A stretch of 64,000 nt of DNA from Tepidamorphaceae bacterium (GCA_028279445.1 JANQNT010000031.1:57955-121954), one strand, 5' to 3'. Counted from the first letter of the stretch, positions 18,006 through 26,883 are shown. Translations and numbers: made by a program. The notes: generated by a model from the letters alone, not told the origin.

Positions 18006-18998
18006 ATGTTCAAACCGCTTTTTGCAGCCACGCTCGGACTCGGGCTGGCGCTCGGCGCCGGCCCGGCGCTGGCCAACGACATGCCCGGCAAGGGCGTGGA
18101 GATCCGCCCGGTGATGGCGCCTCAGTTGGGAGAGTTCTTCCAGCATCGCATCCTGTTCCGGGCGCTTTCCGATCTGGGTTACGAGATCGCTGATCCGCAG
18201 GAAGTCGAGTACCAGACCATTCACCTTGCTCTTGGCGGTGGCGATGGTGACTTCACCGCCGTGCACTGGAACGAGCTGCATCACAACTTCTTCGAGGAGG
18301 CCGGCGGAACCGGCGTGATGACCAAGGTCGGCCTGCTCGTGGAGGGCGCGCTTCAGGGTTATCTCATCGACAAGGCGAGCTATGACGGTGGCATCACCAA
18401 TCTCGGTGATCTGAAGGACGCCGCGGTTGCCGCGAAGTTCGATGCCGATGGCGACGGCAAGGCGGACCTGGCCGGCTGCGTGCCGGGCTGGGGCTGCGAA
18501 AAGGTCATCGAGCATCAACTGACCGAATTCGGCCTGCGCGATACCGTCGCCCACAATCAGGGTGCCTATGACGCGATCATTGCCGACACCATTGCGCGCA
18601 ATTCGGCCGGCGAGCCGATCCTCTACTACACCTGGACGCCGTACTGGGTGTCGGGCGCGCTGGTGCCCGGCGAGGACGTCGAGTGGCTGGCGGTTCCCTA
18701 CACCTCGCTGCCGGACGGGCAGGAAGGCGAGACCAGCTTCAAGGGCAAGAACCTCGGCTTTGCGGTCGACAGCATCCGCGTTATCGCGCGCAACGACTTC
18801 CTGGCCGAGAATCCGGCCGCGGCCAAGCTGTTCGAAGTGGCCAAGATCAGCATCAACGACATCTCGGCGCAGAACAAGCTGATCGCCGATGGCGAGGATG
18901 ACTCCGATGACATCGACAAGCACGTCGATGCATGGATCAAGGCAAACCAGGCGGCCTACGACGGTTGGCTGGAAGCAGCGCGGGCCGCGGCGAACTGA
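18006..18998 (+). CDS. proX: betaine-type ABC transporter periplasmic binding protein
   Basis: The 330-residue protein has a clear Sec signal (MFKPLFAATLGLGLALGA, cleavage after PALA) and an OpuAC/ProX substrate-binding fold. Aromatic residues that could form a cation-pi box for a quaternary ammonium group are visible (AVHWNELHH, YYTWTPYW, CVPGWGCEK). Two cysteines in GCVPGWGC may form a disulfide. It follows the permease gene by 1 base. Substrate class (betaine) is known for the family; the exact ligand, possibly hydroxyproline betaine or proline betaine, is inferred from the neighbours. Confidence 0.9.
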   Translation: MFKPLFAATLGLGLALGAGPALANDMPGKGVEIRPVMAPQLGEFFQHRILFRALSDLGYEIADPQEVEYQTIHLALGGGDGDFTAVHWNELHHNFFEEAGGTGVMTKVGLLVEGALQGYLIDKASYDGGITNLGDLKDAAVAAKFDADGDGKADLAGCVPGWGCEKVIEHQLTEFGLRDTVAHNQGAYDAIIADTIARNSAGEPILYYTWTPYWVSGALVPGEDVEWLAVPYTSLPDGQEGETSFKGKNLGFAVDSIRVIARNDFLAENPAAAKLFEVAKISINDISAQNKLIADGEDDSDDIDKHVDAWIKANQAAYDGWLEAARAAAN

Positions 18999-19061
18999 TC
19001 CTCCGCAAACTGCCGGTCGCGTCGTCCTCCCCGGCGCGGCCGCCCCCTTTCGGGAGGCGCT

Positions 19062-19330
19062 AGGTTCGATCGACAGTCAGGATTTAGAGCGTGGTATGCG
19101 CCAAAATCGTTCAGTTCCAGGCGCAAAGCCGACGCAAGGGTTGGCCCTTTCTAGAGCTTTACAACGCCGAAATGGGCGATTTTGGCCATATCCCTGCGGG
19201 ACGCGGCGGATTTTGCCCCTGACGGCGTTGAAGAGCCCTGATGGTGATGGACACCATGTCGGTCTCTTTGCCGTGTCAGGACCAAAATCCGACACGCGCC
19301 ACGCCCGAAACCTGACTGTCGATCGAACCT
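19062..19330. repeat. 269-bp element with 20-bp perfect terminal inverted repeats (MITE-like or structured RNA)
   Basis: The ends AGGTTCGATCGACAGTCAGG (19062-19081) and its exact reverse complement (19311-19330) enclose a non-coding stretch. Two internal inverted repeats are nested inside: GCCAAAATCG (19100-19109) with CGATTTTGGC (19177-19186), and GGATTTTGCCCCTGAC (19208-19223) with GTCAGGACCAAAATCC (19275-19290; 14 of 16 paired). The strand could fold as a three-way junction. I see no target-site duplication and no transposase. It fills most of the 336-bp gap between proX and the regulator and ends four bases before the regulator's start codon. Confidence 0.75.
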
Positions 19331-19334
19331 TGAA

Positions 19335-20285
19335 ATGAACAGCGCACAGCATTTCTCGTTCCTGCTGCTGCCGGACTACACGCAACTGGCGCTTGCCTGT
19401 GCCATCGAGCCGCTGCGCATCGCCAACCTGCTGAGTGGCGAGGACCTCTACCGCTGGTCGCTGATGTCGCAGGACGGCGAGGGAGAGACCGGCTCCGGCG
19501 GCATCACCATCAGGACGGATCGGGGCCTTGAGGACCTGAAAGGTGTCGACCGGCTGTTCGTCGTCTCCGGCCTGAACGTGCGCCGCCACTGCAACGAGAT
19601 CATCACCAACTACCTGCGACGTCAGCAGCGGCACGGGGTCAAGCTCGGTGCGATCTGCTCCGGCGCGCACGTCTTGGCGGAGGCCGGGCTGCTCGACGGG
19701 CGCCCCTGCGCGATCCACTGGGCGTTTCACGACGGCTTTGTCGAGGCCTTTCCGAAGGTGGAACTGCGGCGCTGCGTCTTCGTCGCCGATGACCAGATCA
19801 TATCGGCTGCCGGCGGGCCGGCCGCCTCGGACCTGATGTTGCACCTGATCCGCGACCGGCACGGCACCGAACTGGCCGGACTGGTGGCCGACCAGATGGT
19901 CTACAGCGGCGTGCGGCCGGACCAGTCGGAGCAGCGTCTGCCGGTGAGCGCGCGCTTCGGTGTGCGCAATGCCCACATCGCCAAGGCCTACCGGATCATG
20001 GAAGCGCATATCGAAGACCCGATCGATGCGCCAAGCCTGGCGCGCGAGGTCGGCATCACGATCCGCCAGTTGCAGCGGCTGTTCCGCGACACGGTGGGGC
20101 GCTCGCCCGGCAAGGTCTACAGCGAGATGCGCCTGCAGCGCGCCCGCGTCATGCTGCGGCAGACGGACTTGCCGGTGATCGAGGTGGCGGTGGCCTGCGG
20201 CTTCAAGACCGCGCCGCACTTCTCCCGCGCCTATCGCCTGCAGTTCGGCCGCAGTCCCCGTGATGAGGTCGTGCTGTCGCACTGA
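19335..20285 (+). CDS. GlxA-type AraC-family regulator (DJ-1/PfpI domain plus AraC HTH)
   Basis: The 316-residue protein has an N-terminal DJ-1/PfpI-like domain (about 1-180; GAICSGAHVLAEAG at the nucleophile-elbow position) and a C-terminal AraC double helix-turn-helix (about 215-312; LAREVGITIRQLQRLFRDTVGRSPGKVYSEMRLQRA and EVAVACGF). This is the layout of GbdR and CdhR, which activate glycine betaine and carnitine catabolism. It follows the betaine transporter on the same strand, so a role in quaternary-amine control is likely. The start codon has no good ribosome site, because the inverted-repeat element ends four bases upstream. Confidence 0.87.
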   Translation: MNSAQHFSFLLLPDYTQLALACAIEPLRIANLLSGEDLYRWSLMSQDGEGETGSGGITIRTDRGLEDLKGVDRLFVVSGLNVRRHCNEIITNYLRRQQRHGVKLGAICSGAHVLAEAGLLDGRPCAIHWAFHDGFVEAFPKVELRRCVFVADDQIISAAGGPAASDLMLHLIRDRHGTELAGLVADQMVYSGVRPDQSEQRLPVSARFGVRNAHIAKAYRIMEAHIEDPIDAPSLAREVGITIRQLQRLFRDTVGRSPGKVYSEMRLQRARVMLRQTDLPVIEVAVACGFKTAPHFSRAYRLQFGRSPRDEVVLSH

Positions 20286-20306
20286 CGTCCGGTGTTGCCG
20301 GATGTT

Positions 20307-20924
20307 TCAGCCTGCTTCGTGCTTCTCCAGGAACGCCTCCGCCGACAGTGCCCGGAAATCCGGCAGCGCGCCGTGCAGGCGCTCGTGATCCCAGTCCCAC
20401 CAGGCCAGCGCCAGCAGCCTGTCGGCCACATCGGCGGGGAAGCGCGGGCGGATCGGCGCGGCCGGGTTGCCGGCCCAGATCTGGTAGGCCGGCACGTCCT
20501 TTGTGACCACCGCGCCGGCGCCGACCACTGCGCCGGTGGCGATCCTGCGCCCCGGCAGGATGATGGCGCCGTGGCCGATCCAGGTGTCGTGGCCGATCTC
20601 CACGGGGAAGGACCTGCGCCAGTCGAAGAAGCCTGCCTCATCGCTCTCGCCCGGCCAGTACTGTGCCGAGCGGTACATGAAGTGGTGCAGGCTGGCGCGC
20701 TGCATCGGGTGATTGCCGGGGTTGATGCGGGTTGCCGCAGCGATGTTGGAGAACTTGCCGATCCGGGTGCAGAAGATGTCGGCGCGCTCGGCGCAGTAGG
20801 AGTAGTCGTCCATCTCCACTTCGAGCAGCGCGGCACCCGCCATGACTTCGCAATAGCGCCCGAAGGTGCAGTCGGTGACGGTGGCGGACGGGTCGATGAG
20901 CGGCCTGGTGCCGAGGGTCTTCAT
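20307..20924 (-). CDS. hexapeptide-repeat acyltransferase of the phosphonate-associated type
   Basis: The 205-residue protein is a left-handed beta-helix acyltransferase ([33 protein letters not shown]). The string [10 protein letters not shown] and the end [13 protein letters not shown] recall the hexapeptide transferases found in phn (phosphonate) operons (TIGR03308-like). No phn gene is in this window, so it is an orphan. The ATG used lacks a strong ribosome site; a GTG 17 codons upstream is possible but adds unlike residues. It is convergent with the GlxA-type regulator. Substrate unknown. Confidence 0.75.
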   Translation of the reverse strand: MKTLGTRPLIDPSATVTDCTFGRYCEVMAGAALLEVEMDDYSYCAERADIFCTRIGKFSNIAAATRINPGNHPMQRASLHHFMYRSAQYWPGESDEAGFFDWRRSFPVEIGHDTWIGHGAIILPGRRIATGAVVGAGAVVTKDVPAYQIWAGNPAAPIRPRFPADVADRLLALAWWDWDHERLHGALPDFRALSAEAFLEKHEAG

Positions 20925-21024
20925 GCGGTGTCGGGGTCGGTTGCCGGGAAACCGGCCGGAGGGCCAATCACACACTTCACCATGCGCACCATGACGATGC
21001 GGTGACAGGCGCCGCTCCTGAAAC

Positions 21025-22062
21025 CTAACTGCCCACAGGGCCTAGCGTACCGCGCAGCCGCACATCCGCCTCGAGCCGGATGCTCCCGGCGCGATCCTCG
21101 CCAGCCAGCATGCCGACCAGCATCTCGGCCGCGCCCCGCCCCATCGCCCGGTGCGGCACATGCACGGTGGTCAATTCCGGCGTCGCGATCTCGGCTATCT
21201 CGATGTCGTCGAAACCGGTGATCGATACGTCTTGCGGCACGCTCAGGCCCATCTGCTGCGCGCGCTTCAGGGCGCCGACGGCGAGCACGTCGTTGCCGCA
21301 CATGATCGCCGTCGGCGGTGCCTCGCCCGACATCAGCTCCTCGAATCCGCGCGCGCCGTTCTCGATCGAATAGGATGTCTCGAACAGCATCAGGCCTGCC
21401 GCATCGAGATCGTTTTCGCGCATCGCGTCCTGGATGCCTTCGAGGCGCTCGCGTGCCCGGTCGTTGGCGGTCAATTGTGCGGTGATCACGCCGATGCGGC
21501 GATGCCCGCGTGCGATCACCTCGCAGGCCAGAGTCTTCATGGCGGCATGGTTGTCGAAGCCGATCGACAGGCGCGGCGCGGTCTCGTTGAACACCCATGC
21601 GATGACATAGGGAACGCCCCGGCGATCGAGAAAATCGTAGATGTCGGCGGTGCGGTCATGGCCGATCAGTAGCAGGCCGTCCGCACCGCGGGCGATCAGC
21701 GTGCGGATCTGTTCCTCCTCGAGGTCCTGCCGGTATGAGGAACTGGCCACCAGGAGCGTGAGACGGTGGCGGCCGAGCTCCTCCTGGAACGCCTGCAGCC
21801 CGCGCGCGAAGATGGCGTTCTCCATGGTGGGTATGATCGCGCCGACCGTATTGGTGCGCTTGGCCGCCAGGGCTCGCGCGCCGAAGTTGGGCGCGTAGCC
21901 GAGATCGCGCACGGCCGTGAGCACGCGGGTCCGGGTCTCCTCCTGCACCAGTTCAGGCGAGTTGAGACAACGCGACACCGTGGCCGTCGATACCCCGGCG
22001 GACTGGGCGACATCCTCCAGCGTGGGCAACGGCGCTTCGGATTTTCGGATCGGCTCGGTCAT
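21025..22062 (-). CDS. LacI-family transcriptional regulator
   Basis: The 345-residue protein begins with the LacI helix-turn-helix and hinge ([30 protein letters not shown]) followed by a periplasmic-binding-protein-like sensor ([37 protein letters not shown]). It is divergent from the TRAP transporter and dehydrogenase genes. Two palindromes of the LacI/GalR type stand in the gap, so it very likely represses that operon and perhaps itself. The inducer would be the pathway substrate or an intermediate, possibly a sulfonate; that is inference. Confidence 0.92.
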   Translation of the reverse strand: MTEPIRKSEAPLPTLEDVAQSAGVSTATVSRCLNSPELVQEETRTRVLTAVRDLGYAPNFGARALAAKRTNTVGAIIPTMENAIFARGLQAFQEELGRHRLTLLVASSSYRQDLEEEQIRTLIARGADGLLLIGHDRTADIYDFLDRRGVPYVIAWVFNETAPRLSIGFDNHAAMKTLACEVIARGHRRIGVITAQLTANDRARERLEGIQDAMRENDLDAAGLMLFETSYSIENGARGFEELMSGEAPPTAIMCGNDVLAVGALKRAQQMGLSVPQDVSITGFDDIEIAEIATPELTTVHVPHRAMGRGAAEMLVGMLAGEDRAGSIRLEADVRLRGTLGPVGS

Positions 22063-22165
22063 CCTGCCGGAGGCTCCCGTTCTGCGTTCAAGCTCAGTCG
22101 GCTGCTTCGGCGCTGGCCGACTCTACCATTTGTGCTGCCGGCTGAAAGGCTCCCGATGACGCGAA

Positions 22166-22213
22166 TGTAAACGCTTGCATGCATCGATGTAAGCGCTTAC
22201 AGTTTTGCAAAAC
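22166..22213. promoter_or_regulatory. tandem LacI-type operators plus a third palindrome
   Basis: TGTAAGCGCTTACA (22188-22201) is a perfect 14-bp palindrome of the LacI/GalR type. TGTAAACGCTTGCA (22166-22179) is an imperfect copy; the centres are 22 bp apart, two helical turns. Directly after comes GTTTTGCAAAAC (22202-22213), another perfect palindrome of different sequence. All lie between the LacI gene and the first gene of the TRAP operon, 30 bp before its start codon. Confidence 0.7.
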
Positions 22214-22242
22214 AAAGAACGACACATTGGGAGGGAGCAATC

Positions 22243-22431
22243 ATGGCGTTGGGCATCGCGGCGGCGTTTTTCGCACTCTTCACCGTCAATGTGGGTTTTG
22301 GGTCGTTCGCGGGCGCGAGCTTCCTCGGCGATGTCGGCGAGATGCTCGTGCTGTTCGCCGCATCGATCGCCTTTGTCGTGGCCGTCCTCAACAAGGAGGC
22401 CGCGGCCCGCACGCCGAACGACAATCAATAA
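22243..22431 (+). CDS. small membrane protein (62 aa) heading the TRAP operon
   Basis: I do not recognise this family. The protein has two hydrophobic segments (about residues 3-25 and 32-49) joined by a short loop, and a polar tail. GGGAGGGAG lies six bases before the ATG, and the gene sits between the LacI operators and the TRAP binding-protein gene, 26 bp before it, so it is expressed first in the operon. Position suggests an accessory to the TRAP transporter or a membrane sensor. Codon use looks like that of its neighbours. Confidence 0.7.
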   Translation: MALGIAAAFFALFTVNVGFGSFAGASFLGDVGEMLVLFAASIAFVVAVLNKEAAARTPNDNQ

Positions 22432-22457
22432 CGAACTGTCTCAGCAGGGAGGACGAC

Positions 22458-23603
22458 ATGGACAAATCCAACACCGAGACCGTTTCCGCCGAACGACGCA
22501 ATTTTCTGAAACTCACCGCCGGTGGCGGTTTTACCGCGGCGTTGGTCGCGGGGGCCGCCGGGGTGCTGTGGTCCGATGAGGCCGCGGCGCAGACCGCGCA
22601 GGAGGAGCGCGAGCGCGAGAAGGCGGCCGATCACACCATGACGCTGGCCACGGCCTACGTGCTGGGCGCGTCGCGCAGCTACCCGATCCTTCAGCTCGAC
22701 CTGAAGGAGAACATCCAGAACGCCACCAACGGCAAGGTCTATGTGAAGCTCGCGCCGGGCGGTCAGCTCGGTGCCGGCGGGGCTCTGGCCCAGGCCGTGC
22801 AGGGCGGCACCATCCAGTGCGCGCAGCATTCGCTGTCGAACTTCGCGCCCTTCGCGCCGGCGGTCGATCTGATCAACCTGCCGTATTTCTGCGGCGCCAA
22901 CCAGCGCTTCACCAATCTGGTGAACTCCGATGCCTGGAAGTCGGAGGTCCATCCCAAGGTGGAGGCATCCGGCTTCAAGGCGCTGTTCTACGTGGTCATC
23001 GATCCGCGCGTCGTCGCCGTGCGCAAGGGCGGCAACAAGGTGATCACGCCGGGCGACCTGTCGGGTGTGAAGTTCCGCGTGCCGGGCTCCAAGATGCTGC
23101 AGCAGTACTATCGCATGGTCGGCGCCAACCCCACGCCGGTCGCCTGGGGCGAGACGCCCTCGGCCATCAAGCAGGGCGTGGCCGATGCGCTCGACCCGTC
23201 CGTCGGCGCGCTGTTCGTGTTCGGCTTCAAGGACATCCTGAGCCATGTGACCTTCACCCAGGCCGTGCCGGACAGTCAGGTCTATTCGATGAATCTCGAG
23301 TGGTTCAACGGCCTGCCGTCGGACGTGCAGGAGGGCATCGAATTCGCCGGTGAGATCACCACCCAGCAGAACCTGGCCAAGGTGCCCGCCGCGCGGGCCT
23401 ACGCCATGGCGGAGCTCACCAAGGCGGGCGTCGAATTCCATTCGCTCAGCGAGGACCAACTGGCCGAGTGGAAGGAGGCCGGCGGCTATCAGCGCTCCGA
23501 GTGGGATCAGTTCAAGACCGAACTCGCCGGTTCGATGGACGTCTTCGCCAAGCTGGAAGAAGGCGCCGACACCATGGGCCGCTATTACGTCCACGACGCC
23601 TGA
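22458..23603 (+). CDS. hpsK: TRAP transporter periplasmic substrate-binding protein (DctP family)
   Basis: The 381-residue protein has a twin-arginine-type leader (AERRNFLKLTAGGGFTAALV) ending near AAAQT, then a DctP-family fold with the conserved arginine region GVKFRVPGSKMLQQYYRMVGANPTPVAWGE that binds the substrate carboxylate or, in sulfonate carriers, sulfonate. GGGAGG is six bases upstream of the ATG. Tat export is unusual but known for some DctP proteins. Operon context with HpsN-like and ComC-like enzymes points to 2,3-dihydroxypropane-1-sulfonate; the hps name is a context call. Confidence 0.82.
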   Translation: MDKSNTETVSAERRNFLKLTAGGGFTAALVAGAAGVLWSDEAAAQTAQEEREREKAADHTMTLATAYVLGASRSYPILQLDLKENIQNATNGKVYVKLAPGGQLGAGGALAQAVQGGTIQCAQHSLSNFAPFAPAVDLINLPYFCGANQRFTNLVNSDAWKSEVHPKVEASGFKALFYVVIDPRVVAVRKGGNKVITPGDLSGVKFRVPGSKMLQQYYRMVGANPTPVAWGETPSAIKQGVADALDPSVGALFVFGFKDILSHVTFTQAVPDSQVYSMNLEWFNGLPSDVQEGIEFAGEITTQQNLAKVPAARAYAMAELTKAGVEFHSLSEDQLAEWKEAGGYQRSEWDQFKTELAGSMDVFAKLEEGADTMGRYYVHDA

Positions 23604-23709
23604 TCGCTAAAGGGCCGGTGCCGCGCTGGCGCCGGCCCGTTCCGCAAGCTGACCGTCGATGCGCGACGACGGGCGCGGGCCACCTGATTGCCCGGCCGGG
23701 GGGAAGCTC

Positions 23710-24225
23710 ATGTCCCGATTGCTGAGAGTGCTGGATCGCAACGCCGAGCGATGGGCGCTGCTGGTCTTCTACGTGATGCTGGTGGCCACGATGTTCATCG
23801 AGGTGATCCGCCGCGAGGTGTTCAGCTATTCCTCGATCTGGGGCGAGGAGATCGTCCGCTACTCGTTCATCTACCTGGCCTGGATCGGCGCGGCGTCTGC
23901 CGTCAAGGAGCGCGGCCACATCCGCATCGACGTGCTGATGCAGTATGTGGGCCGGCGCATGAAGGCATGGCTCTATGTGTTCGGCGACATCGTCATGTTC
24001 GCCGTGGCGCTGGTCGCCGTCTACTGGTCCTTCGAGACCGCCCTGGTGTCATGGACATTCGGCTCCGTCAGCCATGGTCTGCGAGTCTCGATGGTCTGGT
24101 TCCTGATGGCCGTGCCGATCGGTTTCGCGCTGGTCATGTTCCGCCTGGCGCAGTCCTTCCTCCGCGATATCGCCGACATTCGTAGCGGTCGTCCCGTCTA
24201 CGAAGGCGACAAGCTGTTCGACTGA
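23710..24225 (+). CDS. hpsL: TRAP transporter small permease (DctQ family)
   Basis: The 171-residue protein has four predicted membrane helices and the DctQ pattern (RREVFSYSSIWGEEIVRYSFIYLAWIGAASAVKERGHIRIDV). The chosen ATG has GGGGGGAAG just upstream; an in-frame start 17 codons earlier lies in the untranslated gap. It is 106 bp after the binding-protein gene and 11 bp before the large permease gene. It forms the membrane part of the TRAP carrier with the next gene. Confidence 0.88.
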   Translation: MSRLLRVLDRNAERWALLVFYVMLVATMFIEVIRREVFSYSSIWGEEIVRYSFIYLAWIGAASAVKERGHIRIDVLMQYVGRRMKAWLYVFGDIVMFAVALVAVYWSFETALVSWTFGSVSHGLRVSMVWFLMAVPIGFALVMFRLAQSFLRDIADIRSGRPVYEGDKLFD

Positions 24226-24236
24226 GGGGGACCGTT

Positions 24237-25568
24237 ATGCTCTGGCAACAGATACAGCAGCAGACGGTCGAACTGGGCTGGGATTTCTACCTGCCGGTGC
24301 TGCTGTTCATCGTGCTCGTCGCATTGGCCGTGCCGGTCTGGGCGGCGATCGGCTCGGCCGCCATCCTGATGCTCATCCTCTCCGGCGCGCTGCCGCTGTC
24401 GCTGGTGGGCGAGAGCCTGTTCCACGGCATCGACCATTTCGCGCTGACCGCGGTGCCGCTGTTCATCCTGACCGGCGACGTGCTGGTGCGCACCGGGCTG
24501 AGCCGCAAGTTCCTCGATGTCGCCGAGGCGATCACCTGCTGGGCCAAGGGCGGGTTCGGATCGGCGACGGTTCTCGTCTGCGGCATGTTCTCGGCGATCT
24601 CCGGATCGGATGCGGCAGGCGCCGCCGCCGTTGGCCGTATGACCATCGACCGGCTGGTGGAGAGCGGCTATCCGCGGCCCTATGCCTGCGCGCTCGTCGC
24701 CGCCGGCGCCTGCACCGGCATCCTGATTCCGCCGTCGATCGCCTACATCATCATCGGACTGGTGCTGGGCATCTCCGCATCGACGCTGTTCCTCGCAGCC
24801 CTGGTGCCGGGTCTGTGCATCCTGGTGTCGATCCTGATCACCAACATCGTCGTCAACCGCATCTACGCCTACGAGGGCGGCGGGCTGATGACGTTCAGCG
24901 AATGGGCGGCCAATCTCGGCCAGGCGCTGAAGTCGGGCTGGTACGCCTTCATCGTGCCCGGCATCATCTTCTACGGCATCTTTTCCGGCCGCCTGACGCC
25001 GACCGAGGCCGGTGCGGTCGCCGTCGTCGTCACCATCTTCATGGGGTTCATCCTCGGCACGCTGAAACTGTCGGATTTTCCGGCCATGCTGGTGAGCTCG
25101 GCGAAGGTGAACGGCGTCATCCTGCCGATCATCGCCTTCTCCCTGCCGCTGGCCCAGGCGCTGGCCATCCTCGGCGTGCCGCAGGGCTTCGTCTTCGCGG
25201 TGACGTCGATCACCGAGAACCCGGCGATCCTGATCTTCCTGATGGTGATGATCCTGATCGCCGCGGGCTGCGTCATGGAGACCACACCCAACATCGTCAT
25301 CCTGGCGCCGATCCTGAAGCCGCTGGCTGACAACATCGGCATGAACGAGATCCAGTTCTGCGTCATGATGATCACCGCGCTCGGCGTCGGGTTCATCACG
25401 CCGCCGCTGGGGCTCAACCTGTTCGTGGTGTCGGGGCTGACGGGCGAGTCGATATTGAAGATAGCCGCGCGCGCGGTACCGTTCGTGTTCTTCATGCTGT
25501 GCGTGACGCTGCTGATCGCCTACGTGCCTGCGATTTCCACCTCCCTGCTTCCCGAGATTTACCGGTAG
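24237..25568 (+). CDS. hpsM: TRAP transporter large permease (DctM family)
   Basis: The 443-residue protein has about twelve hydrophobic helices and DctM hallmarks: AVPLFILTGDVLVRTGLSRKF, GSDAAGAAAVGRM, ACTGILIPPS, and TPPLGLNLFV near the end. It couples sodium or proton entry to uptake of the ligand delivered by the binding protein. It sits 11 bp after the small permease and 7 bp before the dehydrogenase gene, so import and first oxidation are co-expressed. Confidence 0.92.
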   Translation: MLWQQIQQQTVELGWDFYLPVLLFIVLVALAVPVWAAIGSAAILMLILSGALPLSLVGESLFHGIDHFALTAVPLFILTGDVLVRTGLSRKFLDVAEAITCWAKGGFGSATVLVCGMFSAISGSDAAGAAAVGRMTIDRLVESGYPRPYACALVAAGACTGILIPPSIAYIIIGLVLGISASTLFLAALVPGLCILVSILITNIVVNRIYAYEGGGLMTFSEWAANLGQALKSGWYAFIVPGIIFYGIFSGRLTPTEAGAVAVVVTIFMGFILGTLKLSDFPAMLVSSAKVNGVILPIIAFSLPLAQALAILGVPQGFVFAVTSITENPAILIFLMVMILIAAGCVMETTPNIVILAPILKPLADNIGMNEIQFCVMMITALGVGFITPPLGLNLFVVSGLTGESILKIAARAVPFVFFMLCVTLLIAYVPAISTSLLPEIYR

Positions 25569-25575
25569 ACGAAAG

Positions 25576-26883
25576 ATGACACGAGAGTACCTCAAGAAGG
25601 CGACCCATACCGCTGCCAGCGATGCCTCGCAGGTGACCGAAACCGTTCAGGCCATTCTCGACGAGATCGAGGTGGGCGGTGATGCGGCGGCGCTGAAATA
25701 CGCCGCCAGGTTCGACAAGTACGACGGTAACGTCATCCTGAGTGCGGAGGAGATCGCGGCGGCTGCCGATCAGGTGCCCGAGCAGGTCAAGCGCGACATT
25801 CACTTCGCCCACGCCAACGTGAAGCGCTTCGCCGAGGCGCAGAAGGAGACCATCCGCGACATCGAGATCGAGGTGATCCCCGGCCTCGTCGCCGGCCAGA
25901 AGTCGATCCCCGTCAACGGCGCGGGCTGCTACATCCCCGGCGGGCGCTACAGCCATATCGCCAGCGCCATCATGACGGTGACGACGGCGAAGGTCGCCGG
26001 CTGTGACAACATTGTCGCCTGTTCGCCGCCGCGTCCGGGCATCGGCGTTGCCCCGGCCATCGTCTATGCCGCGAATATCTGCGGCGCCGATACCATCATG
26101 GCGATGGGCGGGGTGCAGGGCGTGGCGGCGATGGCGTTTGGTCTGTTCGGTCTGCCCAAGGCGAACATCCTGGTCGGGCCGGGCAACCAGTTCGTTGCCG
26201 AGGCCAAGCGCATCCTGTTCGGCCGCGTCGGCATCGACATGTTCGCCGGCCCCACCGACAGCCTCATTCTTGCGGATGGGTCCGCCGACCCGGCGATCGT
26301 CGCGGCCGATCTCGTCGGACAGGCCGAGCATGGTTACAACTCACCGGTCTGGCTGGTGACCGACGAGCGGGCCCTGGCCGAGGAAGTGATGCGTCTGGTG
26401 CCGCTTCTGATCGACGAATTGCCGGACACCAACCGGGAGAACGCGACGGCCGCCTGGCGCGACTATGGCGAGGTGATCCTGTGTGCGGATCGAGAGGCAA
26501 TGGCGGCTGCCGCGGATGACTATGCGCCCGAGCACCTGACGGTGCAGGCAGGCGATCTCGACTGGTGGCTGGACCGGCTGTCGTGCTACGGCTCGCTGTT
26601 CCTGGGCGAGGAGACCACGGTCGCTTTCGGCGACAAGGCGTCGGGCACCAACCATGTGCTGCCGACGTCGGGCGCGGCGACCTATACTGGCGGGCTTTCG
26701 GTGCACAAATACATGAAGATCGTTACCTGGCAGCGCTCCACGCGCGATGCGTCGCGGCCGATCGCCGAAGCCACCGCGCGCATCTCTCGGCTGGAGGGCA
26801 TGGAGGGCCATGCCCGCACCGCCGACATCCGGCTCAAGAAGTACTTTCCCGATCAGGAGTTCGACCTGAGCGCTGATGGCTGA
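25576..26883 (+). CDS. hpsN: sulfopropanediol 3-dehydrogenase-like (histidinol dehydrogenase family)
   Basis: The 435-residue protein belongs to the histidinol dehydrogenase family: PGGRYSHIASAIMT, CSPPRPG, GPGNQFVAEAKR, FAGPTDSLILAD, EHLTVQ, TNHVLPTSGAATYTGGLSVHKYMK. It lacks any his-operon neighbour and instead sits in a TRAP/dehydrogenase operon. That is the setting of HpsN, the zinc- and NAD-dependent enzyme that oxidises (R)-2,3-dihydroxypropane-1-sulfonate to (R)-sulfolactate in two steps. It overlaps the next gene by 8 bp. Biosynthetic HisD is rejected on context; another HpsN-like polyol dehydrogenase remains possible. Confidence 0.8.
   Translation: MTREYLKKATHTAASDASQVTETVQAILDEIEVGGDAAALKYAARFDKYDGNVILSAEEIAAAADQVPEQVKRDIHFAHANVKRFAEAQKETIRDIEIEVIPGLVAGQKSIPVNGAGCYIPGGRYSHIASAIMTVTTAKVAGCDNIVACSPPRPGIGVAPAIVYAANICGADTIMAMGGVQGVAAMAFGLFGLPKANILVGPGNQFVAEAKRILFGRVGIDMFAGPTDSLILADGSADPAIVAADLVGQAEHGYNSPVWLVTDERALAEEVMRLVPLLIDELPDTNRENATAAWRDYGEVILCADREAMAAAADDYAPEHLTVQAGDLDWWLDRLSCYGSLFLGEETTVAFGDKASGTNHVLPTSGAATYTGGLSVHKYMKIVTWQRSTRDASRPIAEATARISRLEGMEGHARTADIRLKKYFPDQEFDLSADG

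Noticed and set aside
19062..19071. GGTTCGATC as a tRNA T-arm
   Set aside because: The string recalls a T-loop, but no acceptor, D or anticodon arms fit and the sequence is repeated inverted at the other end.
25576..26883. Histidine biosynthesis hisD
   Set aside because: No his genes nearby and a TRAP/dehydrogenase setting; the HpsN-type reading fits better.
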